From contig NZ_JAFCLG010000026.1 in the NCBI RefSeq assembly GCF_018129685.1, positions 1 to 64,000 of the forward strand: a stretch of DNA of 64,000 nucleotides, in the 5' to 3' direction. Source of the DNA: Bradyrhizobium manausense. Lineage in GTDB: Bacteria; Pseudomonadota; Alphaproteobacteria; Rhizobiales; Xanthobacteraceae. Positions within the stretch are counted from its first letter, which is position 1. Each line of letters begins with the position of its first letter. The position numbers were made by a program, and so were the translations under genes. The notes beneath the pieces were generated by a model. That model did no database searches, had not been told where the DNA came from, and saw only the letters and a list, made by a program, of their open reading frames with translations. This document shows, in pieces, positions 7,906-16,191 of the stretch.

Positions 7906-8499
7906 TCATTCAATGATCGGCACATGCTTTGCCGCTGTTCTCGACAAAGTGCCGTCGAGGCGCGGGTCGTCCGCGATCTCGATCTGGCGGCGGAACGGGA
8001 TGAAGCCGGAGCGCTGATAGAACGCAACGGCCGAGGGATGATCGAAGGTGCAGGTGTGCACCCAGACGCGACGCACGCCACCCGACCATGCGCACTCCAG
8101 CGCGCGGTTCATGAGGAAGCGCGCGGCGCCGGTACCGATCAAGCTTGAAGTGACACCGAAATAGACCAGCTCGCACTGGCCGGGTTCGCGGAAGTCCAGC
8201 TCCAACAGGCCTTCCTCGCGACCGTCGACCACCAGTGAATAGACCTCGACATCAGGCGCGTGGATGATCGCGGCCAGCCCCGCGTCGGTCAGGCGCAGCC
8301 GCGAGCACCACAGCCACTCCTCACCGACGCGGCGGAGGAGATCGCGGTACGAATGAAGAGCGGGCGTGTCGAACTTGCGCAGGATCCAGTTCCCCGGCGG
8401 ATCGTCGCGGCGCGCGGGACGCGTCGTCATCTCCAGATGGGTGACGACGGCGGCGATCTTTCCGTTGGGCACATCGGAATAGCCATCGGGGAGGATCAT
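7906..8499 (-). CDS. GNAT-family N-acetyltransferase
   Basis: 197 residues from the ATG chosen at 8499; longer in-frame starts would translate the REP hairpin at 8558 and are rejected. The C-terminal half has the GNAT core. ELVYFGVTSSLIGTGAARFL corresponds to the acetyl-CoA pyrophosphate loop (motif A). VWVHTCTFDHPSAVAFYQRS, followed by GF, is the typical HP.A..FY...GF motif B. The N-terminal half is less conserved, so the acceptor (small molecule, amino acid or protein N-terminus) is unknown. Cytosolic. Convergent with the BBP7 gene 27 bp away. Confidence 0.85.
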   Translation of the reverse strand: MILPDGYSDVPNGKIAAVVTHLEMTTRPARRDDPPGNWILRKFDTPALHSYRDLLRRVGEEWLWCSRLRLTDAGLAAIIHAPDVEVYSLVVDGREEGLLELDFREPGQCELVYFGVTSSLIGTGAARFLMNRALECAWSGGVRRVWVHTCTFDHPSAVAFYQRSGFIPFRRQIEIADDPRLDGTLSRTAAKHVPIIE

Positions 8500-8557
8500 C
8501 CTTGCCGACTCCACTTCATCGCGAGAGACTCCAGAGCAGGCACTGCACACTCCATCG

Positions 8558-8676
8558 TCGTCCCGGCGAAGGCCGGGACCCATAACCACGAATGTCATTT
8601 GTCTTGCGCGCCGGAACGACGAGTCCCGTTCACAACATTTGCTGCGGCGTATGGGTCCCGGCCTTCGCCGGGACGA
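8558..8676. repeat. REP-like inverted repeat
   Basis: tcgtcccggcgaaggccggg, then accca (8558-8582), is complementary to tgggtcccggccttcgccgg, then gacga (8652-8676). It separates glpK from the GNAT gene downstream on the same strand and may act as an mRNA stabiliser or attenuator. The family resembles the repeat at 16071. Confidence 0.85.
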
Positions 8677-8689
8677 CGCGAGAGATGTA

Positions 8690-10195
8690 TTACGCCTCGC
8701 CTTCGTCGCTCGCCAGCACGCCCTTCACCGCACGCGCCCAGCCGGCGAGCTTCCGCTCGCGCGTGGCCTGGCTCATGTTCGGCCTGAAGCGATGCTCGAG
8801 GCGCCAATTGTCGGCGAATTTCGTCGGCTCGGGATAGACGCCGGCCTGAAGGCCGGCGAGATAGGCCGCGCCGAGCGCCGTGGTCTCCTGGATCACGGGA
8901 CGATCGACGGGCGCGTCGAGGAGATCGGCGAGGCGCTGCATGGTCCAGTCCGACGCGGTCATGCCGCCGTCGACGCGTAGCACGACGCTCGCCACTTCCG
9001 AGCTCGGCCAGTCCGCGCGCATCGCGGCCCAGAGATCGAAGGTCTGGTAGCAGACGCTCTCCAGCGCGGCATGGGCAAGCTCGGCAGGTCCCGTGTTGCG
9101 GGTAAGGCCGAACAGCGCGCCGCGCACGCGCGGATTCCAGTAGGGCGCGCCCATGCCGACGAAAGCCGGCACGAGATAGACGCTCTGCATCGAGTCCGAC
9201 TGATCGGCCAGAGGTCCGGTTTCGGCCGCGTGCTTGATGATGCCGAGGCCGTCGCGCAGCCATTGCACGGCACTGCCCGCGACGAAGATCGAGCCTTCCA
9301 GCGCGTAGGTGCGTTTTCCCGCGAGCTGATAGGCGATGGTGGTGAGCAGCTTGTTCTTCGACGCCACGGGCGTGGAGCCGGTGTTGAGCAGCGCGAAACA
9401 GCCGGTGCCGTAGGTCGACTTCATCATGCCCGGGCGGAAGCAGGCCTGGCCGATGGTCGCCGCCTGCTGGTCGCCGGCGATGCCCGCGATCGCAATGGGG
9501 CCGCCGAACAGGTCCGGCGTGCTCTCGCCGAAGCGGGCGGAGGAATCCTTCACCTCCGGGAGCATCGAGCGCGGCACGCCGATGATCTCCAGCAGCTCGT
9601 CGTCCCACTGGCCGGTGTGGATGTTGAACAGCAGCGTGCGCGAGGCGTTGGTGGCGTCGGTGGCGTGCACCTTGCCGCCGGTGAGGCGCCACAGCAGGTA
9701 GCAATCGACTGTACCGAACATCAACTCGCCGCGGGCCGCGCGGGCGCGCGCGCCCGGGACGTGGTCGAGGATCCAGGCGACCTTGGTGCCGGAGAAATAG
9801 GGGTCGATGATCAGGCCGGTCTTCTGCGAGATCAGCGGCTCGCGGCCCTCGTGCTTGAGCCTGGCGCAGACATCCGCGGTGCGGCGGTCCTGCCAGACGA
9901 TGGCGCGGTGCACGGCCTGGCCCGTAGCGCGATCCCACACCACGGTGGTCTCGCGCTGGTTGGTGATGCCGATCGCGGCGATGTCCTTGGCCGTAATGCC
10001 GGCCTGCTCGATCGCCTCGCGGCAGACCATCACGGTCGAGGTCCAGATGTCCTCCGGCTCGTGTTCGACCCAGCCCGAGGCCGGAAAATGCTGCGGAAAC
10101 TCCTGCTGCGCGCGCGCCGCAATCGAAATATCGCTGCGAAACACGATCGCGCGCGAGGAGGTGGTGCCCTGGTCGATGGCGAGGACGAAAGACAT
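8690..10195 (-). CDS. glpK: Glycerol kinase
   Basis: A 501-residue FGGY-family kinase, the normal GlpK length. The N-terminal phosphate loop is AIDQGTTSSRAI. GITNQRETTVVWDRATG (about 75-91) is the glycerol kinase-specific segment, and IVWQDRRTAD follows. The FGGY signatures are MKSTYGTGCFALLNTG and the C-terminal adenosine motif ETTALGAAYLAGL. It phosphorylates glycerol to sn-glycerol 3-phosphate using ATP in the cytosol. No glpF or glpD neighbour is present in the window, so it appears uncoupled from the usual glp operon. Divergent from the MBOAT gene. Confidence 0.97.
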   Translation of the reverse strand: MSFVLAIDQGTTSSRAIVFRSDISIAARAQQEFPQHFPASGWVEHEPEDIWTSTVMVCREAIEQAGITAKDIAAIGITNQRETTVVWDRATGQAVHRAIVWQDRRTADVCARLKHEGREPLISQKTGLIIDPYFSGTKVAWILDHVPGARARAARGELMFGTVDCYLLWRLTGGKVHATDATNASRTLLFNIHTGQWDDELLEIIGVPRSMLPEVKDSSARFGESTPDLFGGPIAIAGIAGDQQAATIGQACFRPGMMKSTYGTGCFALLNTGSTPVASKNKLLTTIAYQLAGKRTYALEGSIFVAGSAVQWLRDGLGIIKHAAETGPLADQSDSMQSVYLVPAFVGMGAPYWNPRVRGALFGLTRNTGPAELAHAALESVCYQTFDLWAAMRADWPSSEVASVVLRVDGGMTASDWTMQRLADLLDAPVDRPVIQETTALGAAYLAGLQAGVYPEPTKFADNWRLEHRFRPNMSQATRERKLAGWARAVKGVLASDEGEA

Positions 10196-10380
10196 GGAAG
10201 CTTACCTTGGCGTTTCCCTGGAGGATCATTGTGTCGCGGCAGAGAAAACGGGATTGGCAGGGCAAGGTCAAGGTGGGATGCACTGCATGGCGGCGGGTGG
10301 CAGTGCCCCCAATCCGAGCCGCAAGACTAGGAGGGCGGAAGCGAAAATGGTACATGCCGGATCGGGCAATTCGGGGCGGC

Positions 10381-11739
10381 ATGACATTTACTTCCCTTCA
10401 GTTCGGGATCTTCGTTGCGGTCGTGGTCGGCGTCTATTATTTGCCGCCGCTGCAGCGCTTCCAGGTCCAGCTGCTCGTGCTGGCGAGCCTGACGTTCTAC
10501 GGATCGGGCCAGCCGGCCCTGCTGCCGTTGCTGCTGCTTGCGGTGCTCGGGACCTATCTGTGCCTGGTGCTGGCGTTCGACAACCGCGCCGTCTGGATGC
10601 CTGCCGGCATCGTCTTCAATCTCGGCCTGCTGGCGTTCTTCAAATACAAGCTGCTGTTCATCGACTTGAGCACGCTGCACCCGACCGGCATCACGCCGCT
10701 GGACGTGCTGCTGCGGCTGCCGCTGCCGATCGGAATCTCGTTCTTCGTCTTCCACAATATCAGCCTGCTGGTCGACCTCACGCGCGAGAAGCAGCCGCCG
10801 CGCCTGCGGGACGTGTTCCTCTACATCATCTTCTTTCCGCAGCTGGTGTCCGGGCCGATCACCCGTGCCGGCCAGTTCATGCCGCAGATCGCGCCCAAGC
10901 GGCTCGCCGATGTCGAGGTCCTGCAGGCTGCGAAGTGGATCCTGACCGGCTACTTCTTCAAGCTGTATGTCGCGAACAATCTCAACGAGATGACGTCCCA
11001 CATGGACTATCCGCTCTACGAGGCGGTGGCGACACCCGACCGCTGGCTGCTCGTGTTCCTGTACAGCTACCAGATCTATGCCGATTTCTTCGGCTACTCT
11101 GCGATCGCGCTCGGCCTCGCGCTGCTGTTCGGCTACCGCCTGCCCGTCAATTTCAACCTGCCCTATGTCTCGGTCTCGTTCTCCGAGTTCTGGACGCGCT
11201 GGCACATCTCGCTGTCCACCTGGCTCAGGACCTATCTCTACATCCCGCTCGGCGGCAACAGGAAGGGACCGATCCGCACCTGCCTCAATCTGATGATCGT
11301 GATGACGCTCGGCGGGCTGTGGCACGGCGCGAGCCTGAGCTACGCGCTGTGGGGCATGCTGCACGGCGTGCTGCTCGTGGTCGAGCGCCCCTTCCTCGCA
11401 CGGCTGGGCCAAGCCGGCCCGGTCGTGCGCGTCGTCCGCATGGGCGTGGTGTTCTTCTGCGTGACGATGCTCTGGATCTTCTTCAAGCTGCCGAACTTCG
11501 ATCACGCGCTCGGCTACCTCTCGGGCATGTTCGCGCCGACGGACAATCCCAACCCGACCAAGCTGTACCGCAACATGGCCCTGCTCTACGCCCTGCCCGT
11601 CCTGATCCAGCACCTCGGCATCGGCGCGCTTCTCGAGCGCAGATTTCGGCGCCTGGAGCCGTATCTCTACGGCGCCCTCGCAGCGATGAGCTTTCTCGAG
11701 GCCGGCCCCGAGGCCGCCTTCATCTATTTTCAGTTCTGA
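10381..11739 (+). CDS. MBOAT-family membrane O-acyltransferase (AlgI-like)
   Basis: 452 residues from the ATG at 10381, which starts directly on the first membrane segment as in AlgI/DltB relatives; upstream in-frame starts add a basic, non-conserved leader. It is polytopic, about 10-12 segments. Conserved MBOAT blocks are FFPQLVSGPITRAGQF, YSYQIYADFFGYSAIALGLA, SEFWTRWHISLSTWLR and the catalytic histidine block TLGGLWHGASLSYALWG. It should move acyl (usually acetyl) groups across or onto a cell-surface polysaccharide. It forms a two-gene operon with the SGNH protein that starts 2 bp after its stop. The polysaccharide substrate is unknown. Confidence 0.93.
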   Translation: MTFTSLQFGIFVAVVVGVYYLPPLQRFQVQLLVLASLTFYGSGQPALLPLLLLAVLGTYLCLVLAFDNRAVWMPAGIVFNLGLLAFFKYKLLFIDLSTLHPTGITPLDVLLRLPLPIGISFFVFHNISLLVDLTREKQPPRLRDVFLYIIFFPQLVSGPITRAGQFMPQIAPKRLADVEVLQAAKWILTGYFFKLYVANNLNEMTSHMDYPLYEAVATPDRWLLVFLYSYQIYADFFGYSAIALGLALLFGYRLPVNFNLPYVSVSFSEFWTRWHISLSTWLRTYLYIPLGGNRKGPIRTCLNLMIVMTLGGLWHGASLSYALWGMLHGVLLVVERPFLARLGQAGPVVRVVRMGVVFFCVTMLWIFFKLPNFDHALGYLSGMFAPTDNPNPTKLYRNMALLYALPVLIQHLGIGALLERRFRRLEPYLYGALAAMSFLEAGPEAAFIYFQF

Positions 11740-11741
11740 CG

Positions 11742-12623
11742 ATGGAACAGACGTCGACGTTTCCATGGCTGATCAAATGCGCGGGCGCCGCGGCCGTGCT
11801 GCTGCTCGCCTGCGGCCTTGCCACGGCGCATTTCGGTGCCGCGCTTCAGCAACCGACCGTCACCACCCGCGACGGCACCCTCGTCACGCTCAACCGCTAT
11901 GTCAGCGAGCCCACGCCCGACCTCGTGCTGGTCGGCAGCTCGGTCGCCTGGCGGCTCAAGGAAGAGTATTTCTCGCGCTCCGGCGTCCGCAATCTTGCTC
12001 TGGCCGGCGGCTCCCCGGTGACCAGCCTGGACATCATCGCCAGGCAGAAAAGCCTGCCGAAGATCGTCCTGATCGAGACCAATGTTCTGACGCGCTTGGC
12101 CGACGAGGCGTTGATCGGCAAATTCAAAGGTGGCGCGGGCAACGAGCCGCTGTTCCTGCGGCCGGTGCGAACGGCGGTGGCCGCCTACGAGACGTGGAAT
12201 CACACGCCACCCAATCCTGCCGAGGCTCGCGCCGGGCGGGATCGCCTGCTCGGCGAACCGCCGAGCAATTTCAACAACAAGGTCTATCTCGACCGCGCCG
12301 TGGGGCAGATGAACGCGGAGGACCCGACGGCTGCGACGCGCGTGAACGTGGCGCGCATGGGAGCGCTCATCGACGATATCGAGCGGCGGGGATCGCGCGC
12401 CTTCCTGCTCGAGATTCCGTTCGCGCCCGAGATCGAGGACTCGCGATATGTCACGACGAGCAAGGCGATCGTCCACGCCGCCTTCCCGGATCAGGGACGC
12501 TGGCTGCGGATCGACCCGCCGCGCAGCGAGCTGCGCTGGGCCGACGGCGTCCATCTCGACGAGCGCTCGGCCCTGCTGGTCGTGCGCGCCATCGAGAGCG
12601 CCCTGGCCGAGCGCGGCCAGTAA
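11742..12623 (+). CDS. SGNH-hydrolase-like acylation partner protein
   Basis: 293 residues. The ATG lies 2 bp after the MBOAT stop, implying translational coupling. There is an N-terminal signal anchor (about residues 10-30, AGAAAVLLLACGLATAHF). SGNH blocks can be traced: VLVGSSVAW (block I, with GSS in place of GDS), NLALAGGSP (block II glycine), ETNVL (block III Asn) and DGVHLDER (block V, catalytic Asp/His). This resembles periplasmic AlgJ/AlgX/PatB-type partners that complete transfer of the acyl group exported by the MBOAT protein. Likely membrane-anchored and facing the periplasm. Its stop is only 3 bp from the convergent SDR gene. Confidence 0.75.
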   Translation: MEQTSTFPWLIKCAGAAAVLLLACGLATAHFGAALQQPTVTTRDGTLVTLNRYVSEPTPDLVLVGSSVAWRLKEEYFSRSGVRNLALAGGSPVTSLDIIARQKSLPKIVLIETNVLTRLADEALIGKFKGGAGNEPLFLRPVRTAVAAYETWNHTPPNPAEARAGRDRLLGEPPSNFNNKVYLDRAVGQMNAEDPTAATRVNVARMGALIDDIERRGSRAFLLEIPFAPEIEDSRYVTTSKAIVHAAFPDQGRWLRIDPPRSELRWADGVHLDERSALLVVRAIESALAERGQ

Positions 12624-12626
12624 CGG

Positions 12627-13400
12627 CTACACCGCCGCCGTCGTCACGCCGCCGTCGATGACGATGGTCTGGCCCGTCATGAAGCTCGAGGCATCCGAGG
12701 CGAGATAGGCGACGGCGCCGGCGATCTCGTCGGGCTCGCCGATGCGGCGCAGCGGCGTGGTGGCGGTGCGGCGCTTGAGGTTGGCTTCGTCTTCCCACAG
12801 GGCACGGGCGAAATCGGTCTTCACGAGTCCCGGCGCGATGCAGTTGACGCGGACGCCCTTCGGACCCCATTCGCCGGCGAGCGAGCGGCACAGCGCGAAA
12901 TCGGCCGCCTTCGAAATGCCGTAGGCGCCGATCACGGTCGAGCCGCGCAAGCCGCCGATCGAGGAGATGATGACGACGGAGCCCTTGCCGCGTTCGGCCA
13001 TCTGCGGGATTGTGAGGGCCGAGAGCCAGATGTTGCTCTTGACGTTCGAGCCCATGATCTTGTCGAAGGCTTCGTCCGTGATGTCGAGCAGCGGGCCGTA
13101 ATACGGGTTCACCGCGGCGTTGCAGACCAGGATGTCGATCTTGCCGTAATGCCCGGTGGCGCCCGCGATCAGCACCTCGACCTCGTTCCTGCGCGCGATG
13201 TTGCAGGGGATGACGATGGCATCGCCGCCCGAGGCATTGATGCCGTCGGCGACCTCCTTGCAGGCGTCGGCCTTGCGCGAGGACACCACGACCTTGGCGC
13301 CGAGTCTTGCCAGCAGCTCGGCCGAGGCGCGGCCGATGCCGCGGCTGGAGCCGGTGACGACCGCGACCTTGCCGGTGAGATCGAACGGGGTGTTTTTCAT
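12627..13400 (-). CDS. Short-chain dehydrogenase/reductase
   Basis: 257 residues from the ATG at 13400, chosen because GGAG lies just upstream and longer in-frame versions run into the REP at 13430. Classical SDR features are VTGSSRGIG (cofactor loop, about 17-25), NAAVN, catalytic Ser in VVIISSIGG, the YGISK catalytic Tyr/Lys pair, and the PGLVKTDFA loop. R41 in the SSRKAD segment after beta-2 suggests NADP(H) preference (inference). It is the last gene of the pim-like cluster on this strand and may oxidise a 3-hydroxyacyl intermediate or a related alcohol. The proven R. palustris pim operon names a different last gene (pimE), so this may be an addition. Confidence 0.9.
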   Translation of the reverse strand: MKNTPFDLTGKVAVVTGSSRGIGRASAELLARLGAKVVVSSRKADACKEVADGINASGGDAIVIPCNIARRNEVEVLIAGATGHYGKIDILVCNAAVNPYYGPLLDITDEAFDKIMGSNVKSNIWLSALTIPQMAERGKGSVVIISSIGGLRGSTVIGAYGISKAADFALCRSLAGEWGPKGVRVNCIAPGLVKTDFARALWEDEANLKRRTATTPLRRIGEPDEIAGAVAYLASDASSFMTGQTIVIDGGVTTAAV

Positions 13401-13429
13401 GGGGGACTCCGCTGATTCAACTTGCTCGG

Positions 13430-13532
13430 TGTCATCGCCCGCGAAGGCGGGCGATCCAGTATTCCAGAGACCGCAGTGATTAAGCCGATGGGCCACGGCG
13501 TACTGGATCCCCCGCTTTCGCGGGGGATGACA
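13430..13532. repeat. REP-like inverted repeat in pim cluster
   Basis: tgtcatcgcccgcgaaggcg, then ggcgatccagta (13430-13461), is opposed by tactggatcccccgctttcg, then cgggggatgaca (13501-13532). Both arms also contain short internal hairpins. It lies in the gap between pimD and the SDR gene. Confidence 0.85.
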
Positions 13533-13543
13533 GCACCCGTGGA

Positions 13544-14686
13544 TCAGATCAACCCGCCCGCATCCGCGACGCGGCGCTGGTGGTAGTCGGTGTCGCCAAA
13601 GGTGTTCTCGATCATGGTGAGACGCTTGAAGTAATGGCCGATCTTCGCCTCCATGGTCATGCCGATGCCGCCATGGAGCTGGATCGACTGCTGGCCGACG
13701 AATTTCAGCGACTTGCCGATCTGCACCTTGGCCGCGGCGATGGCATTGGAGCGCTCCCTGGCGTCCTCGAAATCACCGGCCATGGTCGCGAACATCGACA
13801 TCGAGCGCGCCTGCTCGGCCGCGACAAACATGTCGGAGGCGCGGTGCTGGAGCGACTGGAACGACCCGATCGCGACGCCGAACTGTTTTCGCGTCTTGAT
13901 GTACTCGACGGTGGTCTTGAGCGACTCGTCCATCAATCCCACGGCTTCAGCGCAAAGCGCGATGCGGGCTTCGTCGACCACGCGCTCGATCAGGGCGAGC
14001 GAGTCCTCGGGATTGCCGATCGCGGCATCGCTGCCGACCTCCACACCGGTGAAGGTGATATCCGCGGCGTGGAGGCCATCCTGGGTCGGATAGGACTTCC
14101 TGGCAACGCCCTTGGCGTCGGCCGGAACCAGGAACACGCCGATGCCGGTGGTGTCGCGGCGGTTGCCCTTGGTGCGCGCGGTGACGATCAGGGTGTCGGC
14201 GTTCTCGCCGTTGAGCACGACGAACTTCTCGCCGTCGATCACGTAAGCGTCGCCCTTCTTCTTCGCCGTGGTGGCGACGTCGAACAGGTCGTAGCGCGAG
14301 TTCTTCTCCAGCTGGGCAAACGCCAGCGTCTTGCTGCCGTCGACGATGCCCGGGACATGCGCGGCCTTCTGCGCATCGGTGCCGGCATGGCGGAGGAAGC
14401 CGCCGCCGATCACGACGGTCGCCAGATAAGGCTCGAGCACCAGCGCCTTGCCGAGCGCTTCCATCACGATCATGGTCTCGACGCCGCCGCCGCCGAAGCC
14501 GCCATCGGCCTCGCTGAAGGGCAGACCAAGCAGGCCCTGTTCGGCGAGCTTGCCCCAGACGGCTTTGCTCCAGCCGCCCTTTTCCTGCATGTACTTCTTG
14601 CGGCTGTCGAAATCGTAGCAATCGGTCAGCAGGCCGTCGATGCTGTCCTTCAGGAGCCGCTGCTCCTCGGTCAGGTCAAAATCCAT
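13544..14686 (-). CDS. pimD: Acyl-CoA dehydrogenase, small-subunit type (PimD-like)
   Basis: A 380-residue flavoprotein of the acyl-CoA dehydrogenase family. The N-terminal helical domain starts FDLTEEQRLLKDSI. The beta-domain includes LAFAQLEKNSRYDL and YVIDGEKFVVLNGENADTLI. The C-terminal helical domain holds the FAD/tetramer motif TRKQFGVAIGSFQSLQHRAS and QLHGGIGMTMEAKIGHYFKR. The position after GGIGMT (Glu in TMEAK) fits the catalytic base region. It should introduce the 2,3 double bond into an acyl-CoA, passing electrons to ETF. The neighbour PimC-like subunit and the gene order match the R. palustris pimFABCD cluster, hence the symbol. The exact substrate chain is inferred. Confidence 0.8.
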   Translation of the reverse strand: MDFDLTEEQRLLKDSIDGLLTDCYDFDSRKKYMQEKGGWSKAVWGKLAEQGLLGLPFSEADGGFGGGGVETMIVMEALGKALVLEPYLATVVIGGGFLRHAGTDAQKAAHVPGIVDGSKTLAFAQLEKNSRYDLFDVATTAKKKGDAYVIDGEKFVVLNGENADTLIVTARTKGNRRDTTGIGVFLVPADAKGVARKSYPTQDGLHAADITFTGVEVGSDAAIGNPEDSLALIERVVDEARIALCAEAVGLMDESLKTTVEYIKTRKQFGVAIGSFQSLQHRASDMFVAAEQARSMSMFATMAGDFEDARERSNAIAAAKVQIGKSLKFVGQQSIQLHGGIGMTMEAKIGHYFKRLTMIENTFGDTDYHQRRVADAGGLI

Positions 14687-14720
14687 TTTATCGTTCCTCG
14701 TACCCGAAATTATCTGGCTT

Positions 14721-14818
14721 CGTCATCCCGGGGCGCGCGTGGCGCGAGCCCGGGATCCATACTCCCGATCGTGGCTATGGATTCCGGGCTCGCGACTTCG
14801 TCGCGCCCCGGAATGACG
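14721..14818. repeat. REP-like inverted repeat in pim cluster
   Basis: cgtcatcccggggcgcgcgt, then ggcgcgagcccgggatccat, is complementary to atggattccgggctcgcgac, then ttcgtcgcgccccggaatgacg. It lies between pimC and pimD. Clearly the same family as 62035-62140. Confidence 0.85.
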
Positions 14819-14860
14819 GTGGAAGAATTGCCCTCTCCGCCTCCGCGGAGAGGGAGCAGA

Positions 14861-16051
14861 TCAAAGCCCCAGCACCGCCTTGGCGATGATGTTGCGCTGG
14901 ATCTCGTTGGAGCCGCCGTAGATCGAGACCTTGCGGTTGTTGAAGTAGCTCGGCGCGATCTGGGCGGTCCAGTCCATGGCTTCGTTGGAGCCGTCGTCGC
15001 CGTGCACGTCGTAGGGCGCGGCGAACGGGCCGATCACTTCCATCAAAAGCTCGGTGGTGGTCTGCTGGATCTCGGAGCCCTTGATCTTGAGCACGGACGA
15101 GGCCGGATTGGGCTTGCCCTTGCCGTGCTTGCCTTCGTCCGCGACGACGCGGAGCTGCGTCAGCTCGAGCGCCTTCAGCTCGATCTCGCACGCCGCCAGC
15201 TTCTCGCGAAAGCTTGCATCCTGGATGATCGGCTTGCCGCCGGACTCGACCTTGCCGGCGAGATCGCGGATGCGGCGCAGCCGTTCCTTGGAGACGCCGA
15301 CCCGGGCGATGCCGGTGCGCTCGTTGCCGAGCAGGAACTTTGCGTAGTCCCAGCCCTTGTTCTCCTCGCCGATCAGGTTCTCGATCGGGACTTCGACGTT
15401 GTCGAAGAACACCTCGTTGACCTCGTGGCCGCCGTCGATGGTCTGGATCGGGCGCACCGTGACGCCCTTGGAGTGCATGCTGAAGACGATGAAGGAGATG
15501 CCCATCTGCTTCTTGGCATTGGCATCGGTGCGGCACAGGCAGAAGATCATGTCGGCGTGCTGGGCCAGCGTCGTCCAGGTCTTCTGTCCGTTGATGATCC
15601 ACTTGTCGCCCTTGCGCTCGGCCTTGGTGCGGAGCGAGGCGAGGTCGGAGCCGGAGCCAGGCTCGGAGAAGCCCTGGCACCACCAATCGTCGACGTTGGC
15701 GATGCGCGGCAGGTACTTCTTCTTCTGCTCTTCATTGCCGAAGGTGTAGATGACGGGGCCGACCATGCTGACGCCGAAGGCGAGCGGCTGCGGCGCCGGA
15801 TAGGACTGCAGCTCCTCGTTGAAGATATAGTGCTGCACGGCGGTCCAGCCGGTGCCGCCATATTCCTTCGGCCAGTGGCTGACGCCCCAGCCCTTCTTGT
15901 TGAGGATGCGCCACCACGTCACCATCTCGTCCTTCGAGAGGTGGCGGCCCTCGACCAGCTTGCGCCGCGTATCCGGCGGCACGTTGTCGCGGAAGAATGA
16001 CCGCACTTCCTCGCGAAACGCCTGCTCTTCTTTCGTGAATGCGAGATCCAT
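14861..16051 (-). CDS. pimC: Acyl-CoA dehydrogenase, large-subunit type (PimC-like)
   Basis: A 396-residue acyl-CoA dehydrogenase family member. The N-terminal domain is MDLAFTKEEQAFREEVRSFF. The central beta domain holds CQGFSEPGSGSDLASLRTKA, WIINGQKTWTTLAQHADMIF and the loop GGHEVNEVFFDNVEVP. The C-terminal end SIYGGSNEIQRNIIAKAVLG is the common family terminus; it lacks the R-D-A-I-type catalytic Glu context after GGSNE that some subfamilies use, as in other two-component acyl-CoA dehydrogenases. With the adjacent small subunit it likely forms a heteromeric enzyme for (di)carboxyl-CoA oxidation. Gene order supports PimC. REP hairpins flank both sides. Confidence 0.82.
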   Translation of the reverse strand: MDLAFTKEEQAFREEVRSFFRDNVPPDTRRKLVEGRHLSKDEMVTWWRILNKKGWGVSHWPKEYGGTGWTAVQHYIFNEELQSYPAPQPLAFGVSMVGPVIYTFGNEEQKKKYLPRIANVDDWWCQGFSEPGSGSDLASLRTKAERKGDKWIINGQKTWTTLAQHADMIFCLCRTDANAKKQMGISFIVFSMHSKGVTVRPIQTIDGGHEVNEVFFDNVEVPIENLIGEENKGWDYAKFLLGNERTGIARVGVSKERLRRIRDLAGKVESGGKPIIQDASFREKLAACEIELKALELTQLRVVADEGKHGKGKPNPASSVLKIKGSEIQQTTTELLMEVIGPFAAPYDVHGDDGSNEAMDWTAQIAPSYFNNRKVSIYGGSNEIQRNIIAKAVLGL

Positions 16052-16070
16052 CGGATCCTCCTACCCTTGT

Positions 16071-16186
16071 CGTCCTGGCGGAAGCCAGGACCCATTACCA
16101 CCAGCCTTCGTTTCGCGAAGGCAACTGCTGTCTGTCCGCCAAACTCCTGCTGCGGAGTATGGGTCCTGGCTTTCGCCAGGACGACA
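16071..16186. repeat. REP-like inverted repeat in pim cluster
   Basis: gtcgtcctggcggaagccag, then gaccca, pairs with tgggtcctggctttcgccag, then gacgac at the far end. It lies between pimB and pimC. Same family style as 8558-8676. Confidence 0.85.
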
Positions 16187-16191
16187 GAAAA

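Noticed and set aside
9807..11741. N-terminal extension of the SGNH protein through the MBOAT gene
   Set aside because: The frame is open upstream, but the sequence there is out of frame to glpK and MBOAT and lacks conserved residues; the ATG at 11742 starts at the signal anchor.
13580..16000. 806-codon open frame antisense to the acyl-CoA dehydrogenases
   Set aside because: Composition is that of a reverse-strand shadow (Asp/Arg/His/Leu-rich), it spans a REP, and no domain is visible.
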